From positions 1 to 38,761 of the forward strand of contig JABDMU010000004.1 of NCBI GenBank assembly GCA_013001285.1: DNA of 38,761 nucleotides, written 5' to 3'. The stretch's first letter is position 1; each line of letters opens with the position of its first letter. Below, piece after piece: positions 1 to 9,270 of this stretch. This stretch comes from Flavobacteriaceae bacterium (GTDB lineage: Bacteria; Bacteroidota; Bacteroidia; Flavobacteriales; Flavobacteriaceae). The translations under genes and the position numbers were made by a program. The notes under the pieces were generated by a model. It searched no databases. It worked only from the letters and a program-made list of their open reading frames with translations, and was not told where the DNA came from.

Positions 1-25
1 GGATTTCTGCGAAAATAAGCAATAA

Positions 26-1127
26 TTATTCATCGGAGCTTTTTTGGCCCATCATCATTAAGTATGCTTTTAGAAACTCTTCAATTTGTCCGTCCATGAC
101 AGCATCAACGTTGCCGGTCTCTTGGCCAGTACGCACGTCTTTCACTAATTTATAGGGATGCATCACATAATTACGAATTTGGCTTCCCCATTCAATTTTC
201 ATTTTACCAGCCTCTATGTCATCTCTGGCTTCTTGACGTTTTTTTAACTCGATCTCGTATAATTGCGATTTTAGCATTTGCATAGCACGATCGCGATTAT
301 CATGTTGAGAACGGGTTTCAGAACATGATATTTGTATGCCAGTGGGTTTATGGGTCAGTTGAACTTTGGTTTCGACCTTATTTACATTTTGGCCTCCCGC
401 ACCACTTGAACGCGCAGTCGTAATCTCTAGATCTGATGGATTGATATCGATCTCTATAGAATCATCAACCATTGGATAAACATAAACTGACGCAAAACTG
501 GTATGACGTTTGGCATTACTATCAAATGGAGAAATTCGTACCAATCGATGTACACCATTTTCTCCTTTTAACCAACCAAATGCGAAATCACCTTCAATTT
601 GTAGTGTGACGGTTTTAATTCCAGCAACATCACCTTCCTGATAGTTCAATTCTTTTACTTTGAAGCCGTTTTTTTCGGCATACATTAAATACATACGCAT
701 AAGCATTTGAGCCCAATCGCAACTTTCAGTGCCACCAGCACCTGCTGTGATTTGTAAAATCGCACTCAAACCATCACCTTCGTCAGATAGCATGTTTCTA
801 AATTCAAGATCCTCGAGCCACGATGTGGCTTTATGAAATTGCTTTTCAACTTCAGCCATGGTTGTATCCCCTTCTTTATGAAAGTCATATAAGACTTCAA
901 GATCTTCAATATAAGTTTTAGCTTGTTGGTAATCAGAGATCCACTTTTTATTCACCCTTAAGGCTTTCATAACTGTTTCAGCAGCTCGGGAATCATTCCA
1001 AAAATTGGGATCGAAGGTTTTTTCCTCCTCATTTTGTATTTCTATTAGTTTTGCATCTACGTCAAAGATATTCCCTTAACGCATCAAGGCGCTCAGCAAG
1101 GCTCCGTATTTGATCAGATGTAACCAT
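26..1127 (-). CDS. prfB: Peptide chain release factor 2, with programmed +1 frameshift
   Basis: Releases the finished peptide at UGA and UAA stop codons. The gene starts at the ATG at 1127 and runs 21 codons to an in-frame TGA at 1062-1064. A +1 slip at CTT-TGA-C then joins the long frame (26..1063), giving about 366 residues, the usual RF2 length. The site reads TTAAGG-GAATAT-CTT-TGA-C, with a Shine-Dalgarno-like AAGG just before the slip, as in E. coli RF2. After the slip comes a conserved-looking stretch with FDPNFWND. The RF2 stop-recognition tripeptide SPF (about residues 199-201) and the catalytic GGQ (about 244-246, in [11 protein letters not shown]) are present. A caller that ignores frameshifting would start the gene at 970 and lose 52 residues. 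Autoregulation by RF2 level is the known consequence of this arrangement. Confidence 0.96.
1061..1080 (-). promoter_or_regulatory. RF2 programmed +1 frameshift site
   Basis: On the minus strand the site reads TTAAGGGAATATCTTTGAC. It combines a UAAGG element able to pair with the 16S rRNA 3' end, the slippery CUU codon, and the poorly terminating UGA-C. This is the same architecture as the E. coli prfB site. The frame before the slip (1065-1127) and the frame after it (from 1063) both give RF2-like protein, which supports a functional site rather than a sequencing error. Confidence 0.93.
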
Positions 1128-1132
1128 AACAA

Positions 1133-1140
1133 CAAATTTA
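1133..1140 (-). promoter_or_regulatory. Candidate -7 promoter box for prfB
   Basis: TAAATTTG on the minus strand matches the Bacteroidota TAnnTTTG box and ends 5 bases before the prfB ATG at 1127. I see no clear -33 TTTG. If used, the leader would be extremely short. Confidence 0.3.
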
Positions 1141-1198
1141 TTGCGAATGTAATTTTTTTAATGCTTTGAAAAAAACATAAAATAAGAATTTAGACAAG

Positions 1199-1735
1199 TT
1201 AAGAATTTACCAACTTAAAAAAGGTCGACTTAAAGGATTTGGAAATTGGCCGAAAAGACGTTGTTCTTCTGAAAAGGAACCACGTTTCATACCGCGTTTG
1301 AAATGGAATAAAGCCTGCACGATAGCAGCCTTTTAGCGAAGGTATATTCGAGCGGTCAACATATACCAAGATTTTCGAATACCCTAGTTTCATAGCCTCT
1401 TTATTAACCAAATCTAAGGCATATGGCATGATGCCTTTTCCTCTAAATTCGGGCTTGGTAAAAATACCTTCTACTAGGGCTTCTCCCTTTTTAAGGCTTG
1501 GAAATAAATCGCCAAAATAATTTTTTAACTGTTCATTTTGTTCGAATCCAATGAGCCATTGTCGGTAGCAGGGTGTATGGTCAGCCATTTCACCAATATA
1601 ACATTGAGGAATGCCTTCCTTGACAAGGCGTAGGTGTCTATGGCCTTCATCAAGTGTATCAATATCATCAGTATTAAAATATCGGATCTTTAGATAAATA
1701 TCATTGGGTACATTAACCACAAATTTTGAATTCAA
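1199..1735 (-). CDS. GNAT family N-acetyltransferase (true start probably further upstream)
   Basis: Acetyl-CoA-dependent acyltransferase of the GNAT superfamily; substrate unknown. The acetyl-CoA loop is visible as FRGKGIMPYAL, preceded by a GEALVEGIFTKPEFRG strand, with a GFIPF end-of-domain motif. From 1735 the only start is TTG, giving 178 residues. However, the same frame stays open to a TAA at 1922-1924 and encodes plausible protein (for example KGDLKTLF and YSRKLSFGLVRDL) with no ATG, GTG or TTG. A rare ATT at 1864 is one possible start (about 221 residues); an N-terminal lesion is another. It lies 71 bases upstream of prfB on the same strand, with a candidate prfB promoter between, so coupling is not required. 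Confidence 0.8.
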   Translation of the reverse strand: MNSKFVVNVPNDIYLKIRYFNTDDIDTLDEGHRHLRLVKEGIPQCYIGEMADHTPCYRQWLIGFEQNEQLKNYFGDLFPSLKKGEALVEGIFTKPEFRGKGIMPYALDLVNKEAMKLGYSKILVYVDRSNIPSLKGCYRAGFIPFQTRYETWFLFRRTTSFRPISKSFKSTFFKLVNS

Positions 1736-2051
1736 ATCGCGTACGAGTCCAAATGATAATTTTCGTGAGTATAGTCTAACCGTGAGACTTTTAAATAAAG
1801 TCTTAAGGTCTCCTTTTACAAGTAAAGAAAAGGCAATAGCTATTCTTTCAACAAGTGTTTTAATTCTTAGGGATGTATTAAAAACATGTCTTTTTATTAA
1901 GACATGCGAATCACTGGTTGGTTACAATTTAATCATTTCTTTTTTAATCTCAATTTTCTAAATACAATATGACAAAAAATCGCCTTCTAAATTGAAGTGA
2001 TGTGGCAAATTTGAACTAATTTATGTAGTTTTATAAACTTATAATTTAATT
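1736..2051. other. 316-base gap: upstream extension of the GNAT frame, hairpin, leader of the protease gene
   Basis: No canonical gene lies here. On the minus strand, 1736-1921 continues the acetyltransferase frame without a stop. A perfect 8-bp inverted repeat (CATGTCTT at 1885-1892, AAGACATG at 1899-1906, 6-base loop) lies upstream of the candidate ATT start. The right end (1962-2051) is AT-rich and holds the leader of the plus-strand protease gene; I found no convincing promoter pair there. Confidence 0.55.
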
Positions 2052-4460
2052 ATGAAAAAATCCAACCTCACCCTCGTATTCTTATTATTTATTTTCATTA
2101 CACATGCCCAAGTTCTAAAAGACAAAAAGCTATCTAATTATAGTGGCTATTTTGACTTCTTCTATGAAGAGGCTCAGGATAAGATCTATTTGCAAGTTAA
2201 AGATCTCGATAAAGAATTTCTTTATGTAAACTCCCTTGCAAGTGGTATTGGAAGTAATGATATTGGATTAGATCGAGGACAATTAGGGAATGAACGTATT
2301 GTTAAATTTAAAAAGGCAGGGAATAAATTATTACTTATCCAGCCTAATCAAAATTATCGAGCCATTACAAACAATGAACTTGAACGAAAGAGCATAGAGC
2401 AAGCTTTTGCAAAATCTGTTTTGTTCGGATTTAAAATAATGGAAACTAATGACAACGGGTATTTGATCGATTTGACCCCTTTCCTAATGCAGGATACTCA
2501 TGGTGTTGCTAATAGATTAAAACAATCTAAAGAAGGCACCTACAAATTGGATGCTAGTAAGAGCGCCTTATATTTAGAGCGCACGAAGGCCTTTCCAAAA
2601 AATGTTGAATTTGAAGCCATGTTGACGTTTTCAGGTCAGCCCACCGGTCGAAATTTGAGGACTGTTACACCAACTTCTTCTTTGGTTACGGTGAATCAAC
2701 ACCATTCATTTATCGAACTTCCAGATAATAATTACAAACCAAGAGTTTTTGATGTTCGCAGTGGCGCCATCCCTATGACTTATATGGATTATGCAACACC
2801 AGTGCAAGAGCAAATAAAAAAACGTTTTGTCATTCGACATCGCCTAGAAAAAAAAGATCCAAATGCTGCATCAAGTGAAGCTAAAGAACCCATTATTTAT
2901 TATTTAGATCCAGGCACTCCTGAGCCAGTAAGATCGGCCTTATTAGATGGTGCCCGATGGTGGAATCAAGCTTACGAAGCTATCGGATTTAAAAATGCCT
3001 TTCAGGTAAAAATGCTACCTGCAGATGCTGACCCCTTAGATTGCAGATATAATGTAATTCAATGGGTGCATCGCTCTACACGAGGATGGAGCTATGGTGC
3101 GAGCGTTGTAGACCCCAGAACAGGGGAGATCATTAAGGGTCATGTGAGTTTAGGAAGTTTAAGAATCCGACAAGATTTTATGATCGCTCAGGCATTAATG
3201 AACAAACCCTTTGCTGAAAGCGATGAGAATTATAAACCCATGTTAGATATGGCTGTAGCCCGTATCAGACAACTTAGTGCCCATGAAGTTGGACATACTA
3301 TAGGTTTCGCTCATAATTTCGCGGCTAGTACCAACAATAGAGCATCGGTTATGGATTATCCACATCCGTTGGTATCATTAAACAGCTCTGGGGCGATAGA
3401 TTTGAAGAATGCTTACGACACAAAAATAGGAGCATGGGATAAAGTAACTGTGGCCTATAGTTATTCGGAATTTCCAGAAGGATCAAATGAGACTGAAGAA
3501 TTGAATAAGATTTTAAATAAAGCGAATCAAGACGGATTGCGTTTTATTACCGATAGTGATGCCAGAGCTCAGGGAGGTGCACATGCCTTAGCACATTTAT
3601 GGGATAATGGAAAGAATGCAAGTCAAGAGCTGTTAAACGTTTTAAAAGTTCGCGAAAAGGCAATTCGTAATTTTTCGAAAGATAATATAAGAAGCAATGA
3701 GCCTTTTACGGTTTTAGAAGATGTTTTTGTTCCACTATATTTCTTTCATCGGTATCAAACAGAAGCAGCTGTGAAATTAATAGGAGGTTTGGATTATAAT
3801 TATGCAGTAAAAGGAGATGGCCAACTTACTACAAAATCAATTTCATATCGTGATCAAATAAATGCCATGGACGCCTTAGTCCAAAGCATATCGGCAGGTA
3901 CATTAGCCATACCTCAAAACAAACTAACTTTATTTCCACCCAGAGCTTTCTCATATGGTAGAACCCGAGAATCTTTTAAAGGAAAAACTGGCGTTGCATT
4001 TGACCCATTTAGTGCTGCTTCAACTGCAAGCGACATGACCCTTAAATTATTGTTACATCCTGAACGTGCAAATCGTTTAATACAGCAAAAAAGCTTAGAC
4101 AATAGTCAATTGGCCTTAGAAGATGTATTCAAAACGATCATAGATAATTCGTTTAAAAAGACTCATAATGATTCGTATTTAAATGAAATACAACATATGG
4201 TGAATCAGAATGTTTTAAAATATGTTATGCATTTGGCAACTTCAGATAAGGCCTTTTTGCAAGTAAATGCAAAAGCATATCGAGCATTGGATTATATTAA
4301 AAGTACATTGGAGACAGATGATTACAGCCTACAATACAAATTAATTATAGAGCGATTTAACAAAAAACCAGATGACTTTAAACTACCTGATGCACCAAAA
4401 ATTCCAGATGGTTCACCAATAGGAAGCGATAATTGTAGTTATATGTCAATTGAAGAATAA
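2052..4460 (+). CDS. Secreted zinc-dependent metalloprotease (DUF5117/DUF4953 type)
   Basis: Predicted exported metzincin-like protease of 802 residues. A signal peptide fills residues 1 to about 19 (hydrophobic [11 protein letters not shown], then THAQ). The zinc site is [11 protein letters not shown] at residues 411-421, an exact HExxHxxGxxH, followed 13 residues after the last histidine by a methionine-turn-like SVMDYP (Met434). The length and layout match the large Bacteroidota zinc-dependent metalloproteases carrying DUF5117, DUF5118 and DUF4953 domains, whose substrates are largely unknown. The absence of a lipobox cysteine suggests a periplasmic or released protein. Only two bases separate it from the threonine aldolase gene downstream, so the two are probably co-transcribed although their functions have no obvious link. 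Confidence 0.9.
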   Translation: MKKSNLTLVFLLFIFITHAQVLKDKKLSNYSGYFDFFYEEAQDKIYLQVKDLDKEFLYVNSLASGIGSNDIGLDRGQLGNERIVKFKKAGNKLLLIQPNQNYRAITNNELERKSIEQAFAKSVLFGFKIMETNDNGYLIDLTPFLMQDTHGVANRLKQSKEGTYKLDASKSALYLERTKAFPKNVEFEAMLTFSGQPTGRNLRTVTPTSSLVTVNQHHSFIELPDNNYKPRVFDVRSGAIPMTYMDYATPVQEQIKKRFVIRHRLEKKDPNAASSEAKEPIIYYLDPGTPEPVRSALLDGARWWNQAYEAIGFKNAFQVKMLPADADPLDCRYNVIQWVHRSTRGWSYGASVVDPRTGEIIKGHVSLGSLRIRQDFMIAQALMNKPFAESDENYKPMLDMAVARIRQLSAHEVGHTIGFAHNFAASTNNRASVMDYPHPLVSLNSSGAIDLKNAYDTKIGAWDKVTVAYSYSEFPEGSNETEELNKILNKANQDGLRFITDSDARAQGGAHALAHLWDNGKNASQELLNVLKVREKAIRNFSKDNIRSNEPFTVLEDVFVPLYFFHRYQTEAAVKLIGGLDYNYAVKGDGQLTTKSISYRDQINAMDALVQSISAGTLAIPQNKLTLFPPRAFSYGRTRESFKGKTGVAFDPFSAASTASDMTLKLLLHPERANRLIQQKSLDNSQLALEDVFKTIIDNSFKKTHNDSYLNEIQHMVNQNVLKYVMHLATSDKAFLQVNAKAYRALDYIKSTLETDDYSLQYKLIIERFNKKPDDFKLPDAPKIPDGSPIGSDNCSYMSIEE

Positions 4461-4462
4461 TA

Positions 4463-5479
4463 ATGATCGATTTAAGAAGTGATACAGTCACCAAGCCAAC
4501 TGCGGGTATGCTGGATGCTATGCTGAAAGCTGAGGTTGGGGATGATGTTTATAAGGAGGACCCAACAGTTAATGCCTTAGAAGAGCGGGTTGCTGAGATG
4601 TTTGGAAAGCCAAAAGCTTTGTTTTTTCCTTCGGGTAGTATGGCTAATCAGGCCGCCTTGAAATTACATACCAATCCTGGGGAACAAGTGATATGTGATA
4701 AATATGCTCATATTTACAATTATGAAGGAGGAGGAGCTTCATTTAATAGCGGAATTTCCTGTAAACTTATTGATGGTGATCGTGGTATGTTTACTGCGGA
4801 ACAAGTTGCAGAAGCTATTAATCCACCCGATTTTTATCATAGTCCGTTGACCAGTTTGGTCGCCGTTGAAAACACCACAAATAAAGGAGGTGGTGCATGT
4901 TGGGATTTCTTCGAATTAAAGAAACTCAGAGAAACCTGTAATGCTCATAATTTAGGCTATCACTTAGATGGCGCAAGAATTTGGAATGCAGTTGTCAAGA
5001 AAGAAGAGAAAGCGGTTCAATATGGAAGACTTTTTGATACCATTTCTGTTTGCTTTAGTAAAGGCTTGGGATGTCCTGTAGGCTCAGTTTTAATTGGAGA
5101 CGAATCCCTCATGAAAGGTGCTATTCGGATTAGAAAAATATTAGGAGGTGGCATGCGACAAGTCGGATATTTGGCAGCTGCAGGCTTATATGCTCTAGAT
5201 AATCATTTAGAACGTTTAGAAGAAGACCATAAAAAAGCTCAGGAACTTGGCAGTGTATTATCAACGCTTTCCTGCGTTAAGGTTGTTGAACCAGTTGAAA
5301 CCAATATCGTTATCTTCGAATTAAATGATATGATCTCTGAAACTAAATTTCAACAGAAATTAATCGCAAAGAATATACATATCATCGGAATGGGTGGTGG
5401 AAAACTAAGAATGGTGACACATCTTGACTATTCAGATGCTATGCACACAAAAGTATTACAGACAATACAAGACATGTAA
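4463..5479 (+). CDS. Low-specificity L-threonine aldolase
   Basis: PLP enzyme that cleaves L-threonine or L-allo-threonine to glycine and acetaldehyde; cytoplasmic. The N-terminus [13 protein letters not shown] and the following [15 protein letters not shown] are signatures of the family. LDGARIWNA contains the PLP-ring-interacting aspartate, and [11 protein letters not shown] carries the Schiff-base lysine (Lys200). At 338 residues it is the usual length. It starts two bases after the protease stop, consistent with translational coupling. Stereospecificity cannot be told from sequence. Confidence 0.92.
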   Translation: MIDLRSDTVTKPTAGMLDAMLKAEVGDDVYKEDPTVNALEERVAEMFGKPKALFFPSGSMANQAALKLHTNPGEQVICDKYAHIYNYEGGGASFNSGISCKLIDGDRGMFTAEQVAEAINPPDFYHSPLTSLVAVENTTNKGGGACWDFFELKKLRETCNAHNLGYHLDGARIWNAVVKKEEKAVQYGRLFDTISVCFSKGLGCPVGSVLIGDESLMKGAIRIRKILGGGMRQVGYLAAAGLYALDNHLERLEEDHKKAQELGSVLSTLSCVKVVEPVETNIVIFELNDMISETKFQQKLIAKNIHIIGMGGGKLRMVTHLDYSDAMHTKVLQTIQDM

Positions 5480-5483
5480 TTCG

Positions 5484-5807
5484 CTATTTGAACAAATCCA
5501 TTCCCGGAATATTTGGCATGCCTTCTTTTGCAACCGCAGCTAATTCGGTTTCATTTATCTTTGTAGCTTCTTGTATCGCCTTATTTAAGGTAAGCACTAA
5601 ATAATCCTCCAATTGTTCTTTATCGGCTAATAAGGTATCATCAATCGCAACAGATTTGATTTCGCGATTTGCCGTAATTGTGACTTTTACAAGATCATCC
5701 TGACTAGATTCATCGATATAAACGGAGTCGAGACGTTTTTTAGTTTCTTCAACTTTTTTTTGAGTTTCTTTTAATTTGCCCATCATTCCCATGAGATCAC
5801 CAAACAT
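5484..5807 (-). CDS. YbaB/EbfC family nucleoid-associated protein
   Basis: Small DNA-binding protein of the YbaB/EbfC family, 107 residues. The N-terminus is [21 protein letters not shown], with an amphipathic helix typical of the family. The middle matches the conserved [19 protein letters not shown] strand region. The family forms dimers that bind DNA and is usually found next to dnaX and recR; that context is absent here, as is common in Bacteroidota. It is convergent with the threonine aldolase gene (4 bases apart) and divergent from the oligopeptidase gene. Confidence 0.9.
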   Translation of the reverse strand: MFGDLMGMMGKLKETQKKVEETKKRLDSVYIDESSQDDLVKVTITANREIKSVAIDDTLLADKEQLEDYLVLTLNKAIQEATKINETELAAVAKEGMPNIPGMDLFK

Positions 5808-5833
5808 ATCTAAAAATTTAATTTTTTGAATTA

Positions 5834-5841
5834 CAAAATTA
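5834..5841 (-). promoter_or_regulatory. Candidate -7 box for the YbaB gene
   Basis: TAATTTTG on the minus strand, 26 bases before the ATG at 5807, matches TAnnTTTG. A TTG lies 22 bases further upstream, which is an acceptable -33 spacing for Bacteroidota. Confidence 0.4.
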
Positions 5842-5872
5842 CTAAATTGTCAGACATTTAATCCAATAAAAA

Positions 5873-8005
5873 ATGAAAACTAAGTTTAATCTTTTGTTGT
5901 TCATGCTCATCGCGACATGCTCCTGTAAAAATGATAAAAAAATGACCCATAATAAAGAAGTGCCCAAAGCAAAAAAAATAGAAAAAAAATTAGAGATCCA
6001 TAATGATACACGGATTGATAATTACTTCTGGCTTAATGATCGGGAAGACCCTGAAGTCATTGATTATTTAAATCAGGAAAACGCCTACCTCAAGAAAAAT
6101 CTAGAGCATACAGAATCATTTCAAAAGACTTTATTTGAAGAACTGAAAGCTCGAATCAAACAAGATGACGCCTCGGTCCCTTATAAATACAATGGCTATT
6201 GGTATATCACCAAATTTGAAACAGGTAACGACTATCCCATTTATACCCGAAAAAAAGAAAGTTTAGATGCCGAAGAAGAATTGATAGTTGATTGCAATGA
6301 ACTCGCAAAGGGACATAGTTATTTTAGTTTAACTGGACTTAATGTGAGTCCTGATAATAATCTGGTAGCCTTCGGAATTGATACGGTTAGCCGTAGAAAG
6401 TATAACATTCAAATTAAAGATCTAAGAACTGGAGAAGTACACCCAGAGAAATTAGAGAATACCACAGGAAGTTCTACATGGGCAAATGACAATAAAACCT
6501 TATTCTATACAAGAAAAGATGAAGAGACCTTAAGGTCAGATAAGATATTTAAGCACAAGTTAGGAGCTGACCCTCAAAATGATGACTTGGTGTATTTTGA
6601 AGAAGACGAAACTTTTTATAGTTATATCTATAAAACAAAATCGCGTAAATTTCTCATCATTGCGAGCAGCAGTACGCTTACAGATGAATATCGCATCCTT
6701 AATGCTGATACCCCAGACGGTGATTTTAGAATATTTTCAGAAAGAGAACAAGGTTTGGAACACAATATTTATCATCATGAAGATCAGTTTTATATAGTTA
6801 CCAACAGTGATGGAGCCAAAAATTTCAAACTCATGAGAACCCCAGAAAACAGAACTTCTAAAGTAAATTGGGTTGAGGTGATTCCGCATCGAAAACATGT
6901 TTTATTACAAGATATCGATACATTTAATGATTATTTAGTTGTAAGTGAACGGCGTGATGGTCTTACCAGAATTCATGTCACACCATTTGATGTGTCTAAA
7001 GAAAGCTATTACATTCCTTTTGATAGCGAAACCTATACGGCTTATACCACTACAAATGTTGAATTTGACACTGAGATCCTGAGATATAACTTTACTTCAA
7101 TGGCAAAACCAGCGACGGTCATCGATTTTAATATGCGTGATAAAACCCACGTGGTGAGAAAGGTTAGTGAAGTTCCAGATGGAAAGTTTGACGCCAATAA
7201 TTATGAAGAACAACGTGTTTGGGCTACAGCAAGTGATGGTAAAAAAATTGCTATTTCAATGATATATAAGAAAGGCATGGAACGCAATGGGAAAAATCCC
7301 TTACTATTATATGCTTATGGCTCCTATGGATCGACAGTAAACCCTGCATTTCGTAGAAATTATTTGAGTTTGATTGATCGTGGATTCATTTTCGCAATCG
7401 CACATATTAGAGGCAGTCAATATTTGGGCAGAGAATGGTATGATGATGGAAAATTGTTCAATAAAATGAACACATTTACAGATTTTATTGATTGCTCACA
7501 ATTTTTAATTCAAGAGAACTACACGTCTCCGAAACATCATTATGCCGCAGGTGGAAGTGCCGGGGGTCTCTTAATGGGAGCTGTTGTGAATATGGCTCCT
7601 GAACTTTATAATGGTGTTTTAGCTGCAGTACCTTTTGTAGATGTGGTCACAACCATGTTAGATGATAGTATTCCTTTAACAACTTTTGAGTATGATGAAT
7701 GGGGTAATCCTAATGATGAGGCCTATTATAAGTATATGTTGTCTTATTCGCCATATGATCAGGTAAAAGCTCAAAATTACCCCAATATGTTAGTTACAAC
7801 AGGGCTTCATGACTCTCAGGTTCAGTATTGGGAACCTGCCAAATGGGTAGCGAAGTTAAGGGATATGAAAACCGATACTAATGTATTACTACTTCGAACC
7901 GACATGAAAACGGGTCATGGTGGGGCTTCAGGGCGTTTTGAGTCTCTTAAGGAAGATGCACAAGAATTTGCCTTTTTATTAGATTTAGAAGGGATAACCC
8001 AGTAA
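5873..8005 (+). CDS. ptrB: Oligopeptidase B (S9 prolyl oligopeptidase family), lipoprotein
   Basis: Serine peptidase that cleaves small peptides after basic residues in the oligopeptidase B family. 710 residues: an N-terminal beta-propeller (about 60-420) and a C-terminal alpha/beta-hydrolase domain. The nucleophile lies in GGSAGG (Ser562), with Asp647 (GLHDSQVQYW) and His682 (KTGHGGASGR). MLDDSIPLTTFEYDEWGNP is a hallmark of the oligopeptidase B branch. The N-terminus has a hydrophobic stretch ending in LIATCSCKNDKK, a good lipobox, so it is probably membrane-anchored outside the cytoplasm. It appears monocistronic. Confidence 0.93.
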   Translation: MKTKFNLLLFMLIATCSCKNDKKMTHNKEVPKAKKIEKKLEIHNDTRIDNYFWLNDREDPEVIDYLNQENAYLKKNLEHTESFQKTLFEELKARIKQDDASVPYKYNGYWYITKFETGNDYPIYTRKKESLDAEEELIVDCNELAKGHSYFSLTGLNVSPDNNLVAFGIDTVSRRKYNIQIKDLRTGEVHPEKLENTTGSSTWANDNKTLFYTRKDEETLRSDKIFKHKLGADPQNDDLVYFEEDETFYSYIYKTKSRKFLIIASSSTLTDEYRILNADTPDGDFRIFSEREQGLEHNIYHHEDQFYIVTNSDGAKNFKLMRTPENRTSKVNWVEVIPHRKHVLLQDIDTFNDYLVVSERRDGLTRIHVTPFDVSKESYYIPFDSETYTAYTTTNVEFDTEILRYNFTSMAKPATVIDFNMRDKTHVVRKVSEVPDGKFDANNYEEQRVWATASDGKKIAISMIYKKGMERNGKNPLLLYAYGSYGSTVNPAFRRNYLSLIDRGFIFAIAHIRGSQYLGREWYDDGKLFNKMNTFTDFIDCSQFLIQENYTSPKHHYAAGGSAGGLLMGAVVNMAPELYNGVLAAVPFVDVVTTMLDDSIPLTTFEYDEWGNPNDEAYYKYMLSYSPYDQVKAQNYPNMLVTTGLHDSQVQYWEPAKWVAKLRDMKTDTNVLLLRTDMKTGHGGASGRFESLKEDAQEFAFLLDLEGITQ

Positions 8006-8021
8006 TTCTAAAAAATTCTGT

Positions 8022-8029
8022 TATTTTTG
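8022..8029 (+). promoter_or_regulatory. Candidate -7 box for the cysteine-synthase-like gene
   Basis: TATTTTTG matches TAnnTTTG and lies 48 bases before the ATG at 8078. No strong -33 element is visible. Confidence 0.4.
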
Positions 8030-8077
8030 CCAAGTTTTAGGTTACATTTTATAAATTCGTAACTCATAGTAGCATTT

Positions 8078-9118
8078 ATGAAACAAAATAAGCAAGTAAT
8101 TGATAGCGTGCTGGACCTTATTGGAAAAACACCGCTCATCAAATTAAATAAAATGACCTCTGACTTTGAAGGGGAGTATCTAGCAAAGGTAGAAGCATTT
8201 AACCCAGGTCACTCGACAAAAGACCGTATAGCACTTTACATTATAGAAGAAGCCGAAAGGAGAGGTATCTTATCACCTGGTGATACGATTATAGAAACAA
8301 CCTCAGGAAATACAGGCTTCAGTATTGCAATGGTAAGTGTAATAAAAGGGTACGAATGTATTTTAGCTGTTAGTTCTAAATCATCGTCTGATAAGATAGA
8401 TATGCTGAAGGCCTTAGGTGCCAAAGTATATGTTTGTCCTGCTCACGTAAGTGCAGACGATAAAAGATCCTATTATCAGGTTGCTAAACGTTTACATGAA
8501 GAAATAAAAGGCTCTGTTTATATAAATCAATACTTCAATGAGTTGAATATTGAAGCACATTATAAAACAACTGGACCAGAGATTTGGGATCAAACAAATG
8601 GTGAAATAACCCATTTGGTCGCTTGTAGCGGAACAGGAGGTACGATCTCCGGAACGGCTAAGTTTTTGAAGGAAAAGAATCCTAACATTAAGATCTATGG
8701 TGTTGATGCTTATGGTTCGGTATTGAAAAAATATCACGAAACTCGTGAATTTGATGCTAATGAGATTTATCCTTATAGAATTGAAGGCCTTGGAAAGAAT
8801 TTAATTCCAACGGCTACAGACTTCGATGTCATAGATACCTTCGTAAAAGTAACCGATGAAGAAAGTGCGCATACGACGAGAGAAATAGCTAAAACAGAAG
8901 GCTTATTTGTTGGTTATACAAGTGGTGCTGCCATGCAAGGCGTAAAACAGCTATATGCTGAAGGTGCTTTCGATAAAGATGCAAAAGTTGTTATTATTTT
9001 TCCTGATCATGGATCGCGATACATGAGCAAGGTATTTAGTGATCAATGGATGGAAGAACAAGGCTTCTTCGATAGTAAAAATGAAGCTACTGTTAAGACC
9101 ATTCAGTATATAAAATAA
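8078..9118 (+). CDS. Cysteine synthase family PLP enzyme, candidate L-cysteate synthase (CapA-like)
   Basis: Beta-family PLP enzyme, 346 residues. The N-terminal signature [13 protein letters not shown] is followed by the PLP lysine in NPGHSTKDR (Lys48) and by the substrate loop TSGNTGFS. The phosphate-binding loop is probably SGTGGTISG. Family members combine O-acetylserine, O-phosphoserine or serine with sulfide, homocysteine or sulfite. Canonical members usually have NPGGSxKDR, so the His before the Ser is a deviation. The next gene is a serine-palmitoyltransferase-like acyltransferase. In sulfonolipid producers that pairing corresponds to cysteate synthase (O-phosphoserine plus sulfite) and cysteate C-acyltransferase. 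I infer that role; ordinary cysteine or cystathionine synthase remains possible. It has its own terminator. Confidence 0.82.
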   Translation: MKQNKQVIDSVLDLIGKTPLIKLNKMTSDFEGEYLAKVEAFNPGHSTKDRIALYIIEEAERRGILSPGDTIIETTSGNTGFSIAMVSVIKGYECILAVSSKSSSDKIDMLKALGAKVYVCPAHVSADDKRSYYQVAKRLHEEIKGSVYINQYFNELNIEAHYKTTGPEIWDQTNGEITHLVACSGTGGTISGTAKFLKEKNPNIKIYGVDAYGSVLKKYHETREFDANEIYPYRIEGLGKNLIPTATDFDVIDTFVKVTDEESAHTTREIAKTEGLFVGYTSGAAMQGVKQLYAEGAFDKDAKVVIIFPDHGSRYMSKVFSDQWMEEQGFFDSKNEATVKTIQYIK

Positions 9119-9137
9119 GAAACCTATATAAAGTACG

Positions 9138-9173
9138 GCCTATAACGCTAATCTTGTGTTATAGGCTTTTTTT
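9138..9173 (+). terminator. Intrinsic terminator after the cysteine-synthase-like gene
   Basis: Perfect 9-bp stem GCCTATAAC (9138-9146) and GTTATAGGC (9158-9166) followed by TTTTTTT. It separates this gene from the acyltransferase gene downstream, so the two are at least partly separate transcription units. Confidence 0.88.
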
Positions 9174-9214
9174 ATGGGAAAATCTTATAAACAGTTGTTG
9201 AATAATTAATTATG

Positions 9215-9241
9215 TTGTGAGAATTAATTTTTCTAATTTTG
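9215..9241 (+). promoter_or_regulatory. Candidate promoter of the SPT-like gene
   Basis: TAATTTTG (9234-9241) matches the -7 box, with TTG at 9215-9217 sixteen bases upstream, slightly short for the -33 element. It lies directly after the terminator of the previous gene. Confidence 0.42.
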
Positions 9242-9270
9242 CTGAAAACTAACTAAGACTAATTTTTTTG

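Noticed and set aside
1704-1961. Open frame of 85 codons on the plus strand
   Set aside because: It is antisense to the acetyltransferase frame and its upstream extension, with no conserved pattern.
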